Shown: positions 24,424 through 33,795 of the stretch, in pieces
Numbering within the stretch: the stretch's first letter is position 1
Layout: each line of letters starts with the position of its first letter
Source: Streptomyces luteolifulvus
Lineage (GTDB): Bacteria; Actinomycetota; Actinomycetes; Streptomycetales; Streptomycetaceae
Length of the DNA stretch: 64,000 nt
NCBI RefSeq assembly: GCF_008806595.1
Contig: NZ_VZRB01000030.1
Coordinates: forward strand, 31,365 to 95,364
Direction of reading: 5' to 3'
The notes under the pieces: generated by a model
What the model was told of the DNA's origin: nothing
Database searches by the model: none
What the model saw: only the letters and a program-made list of their open reading frames with translations
Program-made: the position numbers and the translations under genes

Positions 24424-27105
24424 ATGTCGGACCAATCCGGCCGATATAGGCGCTTCTCATTGCGCTCCCTGGTCCGTAAGAGCCCCCGGAGCGTCGCCGG
24501 ACAGGTCTTCGTCCTGCAGGTGGCGCTGGTCGTCGTGCTCGTGGTCTGCGCGGTCATCGCCCTGGTCCTGCAGTCGGAGCGGGACACCAATGCCGAGGCC
24601 AAGCGCCGCTCCATAGCCGTCGCCCAGACCTTCGCGCACTCCCCCGGTGTCCTTCAGGCGCTGAAGACCACCGAGCCGTCGAAGGTGCTCCAGCCGCTCA
24701 CCGAGGCGGGGCGCAGGGCCGCGGGCGTCGACTTCATCGTGGTCATGGACACCAAGGGCATCCGCTACACCCATCCCATGCCGGACCGGATCGGCAAGCG
24801 GTTCGTGGGCACGATCGAGCCGTCCCTGGCAGGCAGGGTCTACACCGAGAGCGTCCACGGCCCGCTGGGCCACGAGGTGCAGGCGACCGTTCCCATCCGT
24901 GCCGCCGACGGCACGGTCACCGCCCTCGTCTCCGCCGGGCTGAAGGTCAAGAACGTGACCAGCGAGGTGAACCGTCAGCTGCCGATCATCCTGGCCGCCG
25001 GGGCCGGTGCGTTCGTCGTGTCGACCGGCGGCACGGCACTGGTGAGCAGGCGGCTGCGACGGCAGACCCACAGCCTCGCACCGGACGAGATGACCCGTAT
25101 GTACGCGCACCACGACACGGTGCTGCACTCGGTGCGGGAAGGAGTGCTCATCGTCGCGGACGACGGACGGCTGCTGCTGGCCAACGACGAGGCCAGACGG
25201 CTGCTGGAGCTGTCCCCGGACGCCGAGGGGCGGCATGTGTGGGAGCTGTGCGGCCTCGACCAGGACATGGTGGCCCTGCTCGCCTCCGGGCGGGAGGCCA
25301 CCGACGAGGTGCATCTCGCCGGGGAACGGCTGCTGGCGGTCAACCAGCGGCCCACGGACCGCGACGGAGGACCCAGAGGCACCGTGGTGACCCTCCGCGA
25401 CTCCACCGAGCTCCAGGCGGTGTCCGGCAGGGCGGAGGTCGCGCGTGAGCGGCTCAAGCTGCTGTACGACGCGGGACTGAACATCGGCACCACCCTCGAC
25501 GTGGTGCGTACGGCCGACGAGCTGGCGAAGGTCGCCGTGCCGCGCTTCGCCGACTTCGTCACCGTGGACCTGGCCGACGGCGTGGTGCACGGCGAGGAGC
25601 CGGCGGCCACGGCGACGGACATGCGGCGGATCGCCGTCTACGGCTTCCGGGAGGACCACCCGCTCTACGAGAAGGGCCGGCTGATCGACTTCCTGCCCTC
25701 CACACCGCAGGCACGCGGCTACGGCACCGGCCGCGCCGAGCTGGTCACCGACCTGGCGAGCGCGACGGGCTGGCAGGCACAGGACCCGGAGCGCACCCGG
25801 GAGATCGTCGACTACGGCATCCACTCACTGATCAGCGCCCCGATCCAGGCCGGCGGCGTCGTGCTGGGCATGGCCAACTTCTGGCGGTCCAAGCGGCACG
25901 ATCCCTTCGACGAGGAGGAGCTGTCACTGGCGGAGGAGCTGGTGGCCCGTGCCGCGGTCAGCATCGACAACGCCCGCCGGTACACCCGCGAGCACGCCAT
26001 GGCGGTCACCCTCCAGCGCAGTCTGCTGCCGCGGGCGCTGCCCGAGCAGAGCGCCCTCGACGTCGGGTACCGCTACATCCCCGCCCACTCGGGAGTGAGC
26101 GGGGACTGGTTCGACGTGATCCCCCTGTCGGGGAACCGGGTGGCGCTGGCCGTCGGCGACGTCGTCGGCCACGGCCTCCATGCCGCCGCGACGATGGGGC
26201 GGCTGCGGACCGCGGTGCACAACTTCTCCACGCTCGATCTGCCGCCCGACGAGCTGCTGAGCCATCTGGACGACCTGGTGGGCCGTATCGACCAGGCGGA
26301 GGCCTGTCCGGAGGCGGCGGAGGTCGTCGGCGCCACCTGTCTGTACGCGATCTACGACCCCGTCACGCGCCGCTGCGCCATGGCGCGGGCCGGGCATCTG
26401 GCGCCCGCACTGGTCCACCCCGACGGAAGCGTCACCTTCCCGGACCTGCCGGCCGGGCCGCCGCTCGGCCTCGGGGGCATGCCGTTCCGGACGGCCGAGC
26501 TGGAGCTGGCCGAGGGCACCCAGCTCGTGCTGTACACCGACGGCCTCATCGAGGACCGCACCCGTGATCTGGACGTGGGGATGGAGCTGCTGCGCCGGTC
26601 GCTCGCGGGCCGGCCCGACCGGGCGCCGGAGCAGAGCTGTCAGGCGGTGCTGGACGAGCTGGTGCCCGGGCGGCCCAAGGACGACGTCGCCCTGCTCGTC
26701 GCCCGCACCCGGGCGCTGCCGGCGAGCCAGGTCGCCGACTGGGACGTGCCGGGCGATCCGGCCGCCGTGGCGGGGATGCGCGCGGCCGTCTCCGACAAGC
26801 TCGACGAATGGGGTCTGTCCGAGCTCGCCTTCGGGATGGAACTCGTTCTGAGCGAGCTGATCACCAACGCCATCCGCTACGGCTCCGGGCCGATCCAGGT
26901 GCGGCTGATCCGCGACCGCACGCTGATCTGCGAGGTGGCGGACGGCAGCAGCACCTCGCCGCATCTGCGCTACGCCGCCACCACCGACGAGGGAGGCCGC
27001 GGCCTGTTCCTGGTCGCGCAGATGACCGAACGCTGGGGCACCCGTTACAGCCCCCAGGGCAAGGTCATCTGGGCGGAACAGGCGCTGCCCGAGATCACGG
27101 ACTGA
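24424..27105 (+). CDS. membrane sensor PP2C phosphatase with anti-sigma-like kinase domain
   Basis: This is a multidomain regulator of the RsbU/SpoIIE type that dephosphorylates anti-anti-sigma factors. The 893-residue protein has a membrane segment (about 25-47), an extracytoplasmic Cache-like sensor (FIVVMDTKGIRYTHPMPDRIG) and a second membrane segment near 195-215. A PAS domain (LHSVREGVLIVADDGRLLLAN), a GAF domain (VPRFADFVTVDL) and the PP2C domain (AVGDVVGHGLHAAATM, VLYTDGLIE, KDDVALLVAR) follow. It ends in a HATPase_c domain (ELVLSELITNAIRYGSG, GGRGLFLV). Phosphatase and switch kinase in one chain are common in streptomycetes. ATG at 24424 is chosen; the frame extends 37 codons upstream without a ribosome site. 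The signal sensed is unknown. Confidence 0.92.
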   Translation: MSDQSGRYRRFSLRSLVRKSPRSVAGQVFVLQVALVVVLVVCAVIALVLQSERDTNAEAKRRSIAVAQTFAHSPGVLQALKTTEPSKVLQPLTEAGRRAAGVDFIVVMDTKGIRYTHPMPDRIGKRFVGTIEPSLAGRVYTESVHGPLGHEVQATVPIRAADGTVTALVSAGLKVKNVTSEVNRQLPIILAAGAGAFVVSTGGTALVSRRLRRQTHSLAPDEMTRMYAHHDTVLHSVREGVLIVADDGRLLLANDEARRLLELSPDAEGRHVWELCGLDQDMVALLASGREATDEVHLAGERLLAVNQRPTDRDGGPRGTVVTLRDSTELQAVSGRAEVARERLKLLYDAGLNIGTTLDVVRTADELAKVAVPRFADFVTVDLADGVVHGEEPAATATDMRRIAVYGFREDHPLYEKGRLIDFLPSTPQARGYGTGRAELVTDLASATGWQAQDPERTREIVDYGIHSLISAPIQAGGVVLGMANFWRSKRHDPFDEEELSLAEELVARAAVSIDNARRYTREHAMAVTLQRSLLPRALPEQSALDVGYRYIPAHSGVSGDWFDVIPLSGNRVALAVGDVVGHGLHAAATMGRLRTAVHNFSTLDLPPDELLSHLDDLVGRIDQAEACPEAAEVVGATCLYAIYDPVTRRCAMARAGHLAPALVHPDGSVTFPDLPAGPPLGLGGMPFRTAELELAEGTQLVLYTDGLIEDRTRDLDVGMELLRRSLAGRPDRAPEQSCQAVLDELVPGRPKDDVALLVARTRALPASQVADWDVPGDPAAVAGMRAAVSDKLDEWGLSELAFGMELVLSELITNAIRYGSGPIQVRLIRDRTLICEVADGSSTSPHLRYAATTDEGGRGLFLVAQMTERWGTRYSPQGKVIWAEQALPEITD

Positions 27106-27185
27106 ACGCAGCGGAGCCGGCCGGACGAACCGGCCCGCAGGCGTCAGCCGGGTGCGGACCGAGCCTCAGCCGTGCGGGACGGCGG

Positions 27186-27216
27186 AGGGCCGCGCCCCTG
27201 TGAGGAGCGCGGCCCT
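27186..27216. terminator. terminator between convergent PP2C and aconitase genes
   Basis: AGGGCCGCGC and GCGCGGCCCT are exact complements around an 11-nt loop, between stops at 27105 and 27236. Confidence 0.75.
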
Positions 27217-27235
27217 GACCGTCGTACCGGATCGT

Positions 27236-29953
<2,718 letters not shown>

Positions 29954-30021
29954 GACAGTCTCCTTCATTGATGTGCGCGTACCACCACGATCCTGCCGCC
30001 ACGACAACTTGGCCGATCCGC

Positions 30022-30040
30022 TAAGGTAAGGCTAAGTTAG
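30022..30040. promoter_or_regulatory. iron-box-like site (IdeR/DmdR) upstream of aconitase
   Basis: TAAGGTAAGGCTAAGTTAG matches 14 of 19 positions of the iron-box consensus as I remember it, TTAGGTTAGGCTAACCTAA. It lies 69-87 bp upstream of the aconitase start. Confidence 0.55.
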
Positions 30041-30082
30041 GTAACCCTTACCGGGGTGGCGGCTGCGGTGCACCTCGGCAGA

Positions 30083-30100
30083 TATCTCGATGTCGAGATA
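30083..30100. promoter_or_regulatory. 18-bp perfect palindrome upstream of aconitase
   Basis: TATCTCGATGTCGAGATA has 8-bp arms and a 2-nt centre, 130 bp upstream of the aconitase start. It has the shape of a dimeric repressor site. The regulator is unknown. Its TATCTC/GAGATA ends resemble the palindrome before the XRE-MurA gene. Confidence 0.6.
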
Positions 30101-30170
30101 ACTCTAGTACATGGGGGCGGACTGGTCATGCCCGGGCTTCGTCACACCCGCTCGGGTGATGGCGGGACGG

Positions 30171-30220
30171 CATTCGGGGGTCATCCGGGGGCCATCCGGG
30201 GGCCATCCGGGGGCCATCCG
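30171..30220. repeat. 11-bp tandem repeat, about 4.5 copies
   Basis: The unit CATCCGGGGGC occurs three times exactly (30182-30214). A variant CATTCGGGGGT comes before it and a partial CATCCG after. It is non-coding, inside the 595-bp gap between aconitase and XRE-MurA. The rest of that gap (30221-30520) shows only a 14-codon ATG frame at 30361 with a GAAAGGGGG before it, not called as a gene. Confidence 0.75.
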
Positions 30221-30520
30221 CGGATCGGTCACGCGGCGACATACCGAGAGCGGACACGACCAGCACGTTTGCCCAACACCCGGACTTCGGCCATCGGTTG
30301 GCCAAGTCGGGGTAGGCGAGAGGGAAGAGAGCATTTCCGGACTTGCCGAAAGGGGGCGCCATGGCCCTCATGCAGGAGCGGGCCGCGACACACCCGCAGC
30401 AGTAGCACGGGACGAAATACGACATCCTTCGATTTACCCGGACTTCTTGGGTGGCGTCGTACCCGTACCGCCAGGCGTCATTGACGCCCCATCACCCGAA
30501 TGGACCTCCCAGAAGGCGCC

Positions 30521-30536
30521 ATCTCATATCTGAGAT
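30521..30536. promoter_or_regulatory. palindrome just upstream of XRE-MurA, candidate auto-operator
   Basis: ATCTCATATCTGAGAT has perfect 6-bp arms and a 4-nt centre, ending 12 bp before the XRE-MurA ATG. Its position suits autoregulation by the N-terminal helix-turn-helix of that protein. Confidence 0.55.
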
Positions 30537-30548
30537 AGCCTCAACCCC

Positions 30549-32078
30549 ATGGCAGACGACTACCTCGTACGCATCGGCAAGCTCATCCGTGACGCCCGGC
30601 AGCACCGCGGCTGGACACAGTCACAGCTTGCCGAGGCGCTCGGCACCAGCCAGAGCGCGGTCAACCGGATCGAGCGCGGCAATCAGAACATCAGCCTTGA
30701 GATGATCGCCCGAATCGGTGAAGCGCTGGACAGTGAAATCGTCTCCCTGGGCTATGCGGGCCCGATGCATCTGCGGGTGGTCGGTGGCCGCCGGCTGTCC
30801 GGCGCCATCGACGTGAAGACGAGCAAGAACGCGTGCGTGGCGCTGCTGTGCGCCTCCCTCCTCAACAGGGGCCGCACGGTGCTGCGCAGGGTCGCCCGCA
30901 TCGAGGAGGTGTACCGCCTGCTGGAGGTGCTCGGCTCCATCGGCGTACGTGCCCGGTGGATCAACGACGGCGTCGACCTGGAGATCGTGCCGTCGGCCGA
31001 ACTGGAGATGACGTCGATCGACGCCGAAGCGGCCCGTCGCACGCGCTCGATCATCATGTTCCTCGGCCCGCTGCTGCACCGCCTGGACAGCTTCAAGCTG
31101 CCGTACGCCGGCGGCTGCGACCTCGGTACCCGCACCATCGAGCCGCACATGATCGCGCTGCGCCGCTTCGGGCTGGAGATCGCCGCGACCGAGGGCCTGT
31201 ACCACGCTCAGGTGGACCGCTCCGTCTCCCCCGACCGCCCGATCGTGCTGACCGAACGCGGGGACACGGTCACCGAGAACGCGCTGCTGGCCGCCGCCCG
31301 GCACGACGGTGTCACCGTCATCCGCAACGCGTCCTCCAACTACATGGTCCAGGACCTCTGTTTCTTCCTGGAGGCGCTCGGCGTCAAGGTCGAGGGCATC
31401 GGCACCACCACGCTCACCGTGCACGGCGTGCCGGACATCGACGTCGACGTCGACTACTCCCCCTCCGAGGACCCGGTCGAGGCGATGAGCCTGCTGGCCG
31501 CGGCCGTGGTGACGGAGTCCGAACTGACCGTGCGTCGCGTCCCCATCGAGTTCCTCGAGATCGAGCTCGCGGTCCTGGAGGAGATGGGGCTCGACCACGA
31601 CCGTACGCCCGAGTACTTCGCCGACAACGGCCGTACGCGCCTGGTGGACCTCACCGTCCGGCCCTCCAAGCTGGAGGCGCCGATCGACAAGATCCACCCG
31701 ATGCCGTTCCCGGGCCTGAACATCGACAACGTCCCGTTCTTCGCGGCCATCGCGGCGGTCGCCCAGGGCAAGACCCTGATCCACGACTGGGTCTACGACA
31801 ACCGCGCGATCTACCTGACCGACCTCAACCGCCTCGGCGGCCGCCTCCAACTCCTGGACCCGCACCGCGTCCTGGTCGAGGGCCCGACCCGCTGGCGCGC
31901 CGCCGAGATGATGTGCCCGCCGGCCCTGCGGCCCGCGGTGGTCGTCCTGCTGGCGATGATGGCGGCGGAGGGCACGTCCGTGCTGCGCAACGTCTACGTC
32001 ATCAACCGGGGGTACGAGGACCTCGCCGAGCGTCTCAATTCCATTGGGGCGCAGATCGAGATTTTCCGGGACATCTGA
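30549..32078 (+). CDS. XRE helix-turn-helix/MurA-like enolpyruvyl transferase fusion
   Basis: MurA transfers enolpyruvate to UDP-GlcNAc, the first step of peptidoglycan precursor synthesis. This 509-residue protein joins an XRE DNA-binding domain (residues 1-65, helices around GWTQSQLAEALGTSQSAVNRIERG) to a full EPSP-synthase-fold MurA domain. Key MurA residues are kept: Lys93-Asn94 in TSKNAC and Cys190 in YAGGCDLGTR, equivalent to E. coli Lys22 and the fosfomycin target Cys115. Streptomycetes have a separate housekeeping MurA; this is the second copy I recall as SCO5998. No clear ribosome site precedes the ATG, so the mRNA may be leaderless. It may both sense and act on cell-wall precursor supply; that is inference. 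Confidence 0.9.
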   Translation: MADDYLVRIGKLIRDARQHRGWTQSQLAEALGTSQSAVNRIERGNQNISLEMIARIGEALDSEIVSLGYAGPMHLRVVGGRRLSGAIDVKTSKNACVALLCASLLNRGRTVLRRVARIEEVYRLLEVLGSIGVRARWINDGVDLEIVPSAELEMTSIDAEAARRTRSIIMFLGPLLHRLDSFKLPYAGGCDLGTRTIEPHMIALRRFGLEIAATEGLYHAQVDRSVSPDRPIVLTERGDTVTENALLAAARHDGVTVIRNASSNYMVQDLCFFLEALGVKVEGIGTTTLTVHGVPDIDVDVDYSPSEDPVEAMSLLAAAVVTESELTVRRVPIEFLEIELAVLEEMGLDHDRTPEYFADNGRTRLVDLTVRPSKLEAPIDKIHPMPFPGLNIDNVPFFAAIAAVAQGKTLIHDWVYDNRAIYLTDLNRLGGRLQLLDPHRVLVEGPTRWRAAEMMCPPALRPAVVVLLAMMAAEGTSVLRNVYVINRGYEDLAERLNSIGAQIEIFRDI

Positions 32079-32115
32079 GGGTTCTAAGAGAAAGTATCAT
32101 GAAACCCATCCTGAC

Positions 32116-32137
32116 CTGCAGAAATGCAAGTCAGGAG
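32116..32137. promoter_or_regulatory. hairpin overlapping the ribosome site of a small ORF
   Basis: TGCA-GAAA-TGCA with flanking CTGAC/GTCAG forms an imperfect stem whose 3' arm runs into AGGAGG (32133-32138). Folding would hide that ribosome site. Confidence 0.35.
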
Positions 32138-32144
32138 GGAACGC

Positions 32145-32201
32145 GTGAGCACCTCTGGGACTTTCCTGGGACTTCTGGCTGGGCTCGGAGGCTTTGAGTG
32201 A
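32145..32201 (+). CDS. putative 18-residue peptide with strong ribosome site
   Basis: The GTG-started frame encodes MSTSGTFLGLLAGLGGFE. CAGGAGGG sits 5-6 nt upstream, one of the best ribosome sites in the window. The peptide is hydrophobic with several Leu and Gly residues. No larger gene uses this ribosome site. It could be a leader peptide, a small membrane peptide or chance. It lies in the 333-bp gap after XRE-MurA. Function unknown. Confidence 0.35.
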   Translation: MSTSGTFLGLLAGLGGFE

Positions 32202-32411
32202 CGGGACACATCACGTGATCCGAACATCGGAAAGGGTGTCTCCTGAACGGATACCAGAAAAACCCTGGCCAGAGCCGCTTCGTCAGATCATCGTCCTTCG
32301 TGTGCAGACGCCCAGAGCGTCAAAACGACCCGCGGATCCGCCCTCGCTCGCTCCGGACGCCAGTTCGCACATCATGACCCTCGCGACGTCTCCGGCCGCC
32401 ATAATGGACGC

Positions 32412-32804
32412 ATGCCCTCCAGCCCACAGCACCCCGCACCCACCCCGAGGGACGTCTCGGGCGCGGACGCCGAGGACCTCGCGCTGTATCGGGAGAAGTT
32501 CCGCCGCCGTCTGCCGGAGTCGTTGGCCGAGTTGCACGGGCCGGCCCACGGTGTCGTGGATCTGCCGCTGCACATGGCCTGGTCCGGGATGACGTCGTAC
32601 GACCTGGGCAAGCCACGCCAGCGCATGGGCCTGTACCGCACCGTCCTGCACGAGGGCCTGCACGACGACCTGCCCCGCTACCTCAACCAGGACCTTCTCC
32701 TCCAGCTGTGGCCGGTGCTGCGCACCCTCGTCGGCCGCACCGTGCGCGCCGTATGGGAAGACGCCTTCCCCCAGCTCGCCTCCCGCACCCGGGCAGCCGC
32801 GTGA
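32412..32804 (+). CDS. putative antitoxin partner of AbiEii-like nucleotidyltransferase
   Basis: This 130-residue protein is not recognised by motif. It is mostly helical and charged (LYREKFRRRLPESLAELHGPAHG, MGLYRTVLHEGLHDDLPRYLNQDLLL). Its stop overlaps the GTG start of the following nucleotidyltransferase frame (GTGA), so the two were translationally coupled. In AbiE-type (type IV) toxin-antitoxin systems the upstream gene is the antitoxin; calling it so here rests on that context alone. ATG at 32412 has a weak ribosome site. The frame is intact, although its partner is broken. Confidence 0.6.
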   Translation: MPSSPQHPAPTPRDVSGADAEDLALYREKFRRRLPESLAELHGPAHGVVDLPLHMAWSGMTSYDLGKPRQRMGLYRTVLHEGLHDDLPRYLNQDLLLQLWPVLRTLVGRTVRAVWEDAFPQLASRTRAAA

Positions 32805-33477
32805 CAGACATGCCGGAGCTGCACACGCGGCTCCTGGCGGATGTGATCGCGCTCGGCTCCCCGTATCCACTCGTTCTCACCGGTGGATACGCCGTGCGGG
32901 CGCACCGCCTCGTGAACCGCCCCAGCCAGGACCTCGACGTCGCCACCAGAGCCCGGCGCCCATGGCCGACATCGCCGCCACGCTCCGCGTCGGCCTGGAA
33001 GCCCGCGGCTGGAAGGTGCACGCGCTGGAGACCGCCCCGCTGTCCGCCCGCTTCACCGTGACTGACCCGGCCACCGGGCAGGAATGCGAAGTCGACATCC
33101 TCAAGGAGATCTTCTGGCGGCCGGTCGCCCAGAGCCCGTACGGGCCCGTCCTCGCCGAAGAGGACGCGATCGGGACCAAGGTCCGTGCCCTCGCCGACCG
33201 CGGAGCGCCCCGCGACCTGATCGATGTATTCGCAGCCTCCCGCCGCTGGACCAATAGCGAGCTCGAGGAGTTCGGCCGCCGCCACGCCCGCGGCCGCTTC
33301 GAGCGCGAGGATCTGCAGTCGAACCTCACGGGCGCCGAGTGGACCGACGACGCAGCCTTCGCCGCCTATGGACTCGATGACGCCACCATCACCGCTCTCC
33401 GCTCCTGGGCCGTGGAGTGGGCCGACGACCTCGCGGCCCGTCTCCTCGAAGAGGCCGATGATCCGGACATCGACTGA
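32801..33477 (+). pseudogene. AbiEii/AbiGii-like nucleotidyltransferase toxin gene with one-base frameshift
   Basis: Two consecutive frames together make one nucleotidyltransferase-fold protein. The first (from GTG 32801) has LVLTGGYAVRAHRLVNRPSQDLDVAT, the conserved GG...D-x-D core. The second (from about 32950, with ATG 32962) continues MADIAATLRVGLEARGWKVHALE, then CEVDILKE, EDAIGTKVRALADRGAPRDLIDV and the C-terminal helices. Restoring one G after the ACC codon at 32945-32947 gives ACC-GAG-AGC-CCG-GCG-CCC-ATG and joins the frames. The gene is therefore probably inactivated by a single deletion, unless it is a sequencing error or a programmed shift. AbiEii toxins transfer nucleotides, so loss could be tolerated or selected. 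Confidence 0.75.
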
Positions 33478-33795
33478 TCACGTCCGGATGAGATCTCATC
33501 TGCAAGCGATCAGAGCAAGACCCGAGAAGTAAGAAACTGGTGGCTGCCCCGCCCACTCGACCGGCGGCTGCCCCGCATTACCGTGGAGAGCCCCGCGGTC
33601 CCGTCTCAGCACGCGCCGGATCTCACGCCCTCGGCGGCCACGGAAAGGTGATCGGGCAACCCGACCAGGGGATGCGCTACTGACGAGCACCGGCAAGAAC
33701 TCCGAAGCCCGGCATGCGTGCCATGGAGCCGGGCGGGTCAGGTGTGGCCCGTGATGCAATAGGGCCAGGGAACCGATCTCGGGGTGGAGTGGGGC
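33478..33795. other. 318-bp gap between toxin pseudogene and kinase gene
   Basis: It contains a perfect 14-bp palindrome, GATGAGATCTCATC, at 33487-33500, within a wider TGATC...GATCA frame. This may be a weak terminator or a protein site. No other coding or structured element was seen. Confidence 0.4.

Noticed and set aside
30171..30220. Possible CRISPR-like repeats
   Set aside because: Units are 11 bp, contiguous and without spacers, so this is a simple tandem repeat.
30361..30405. 14-codon frame MALMQERAATHPQQ with GAAAGGGGG before it
   Set aside because: Too short to support without conservation data; noted in the tandem-repeat entry.
32194..32592. Plus-strand frame of 132 codons in the gap after XRE-MurA
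   Set aside because: TTG start, no ribosome site, low-complexity composition, and it overlaps the 130-residue putative antitoxin gene in another frame.
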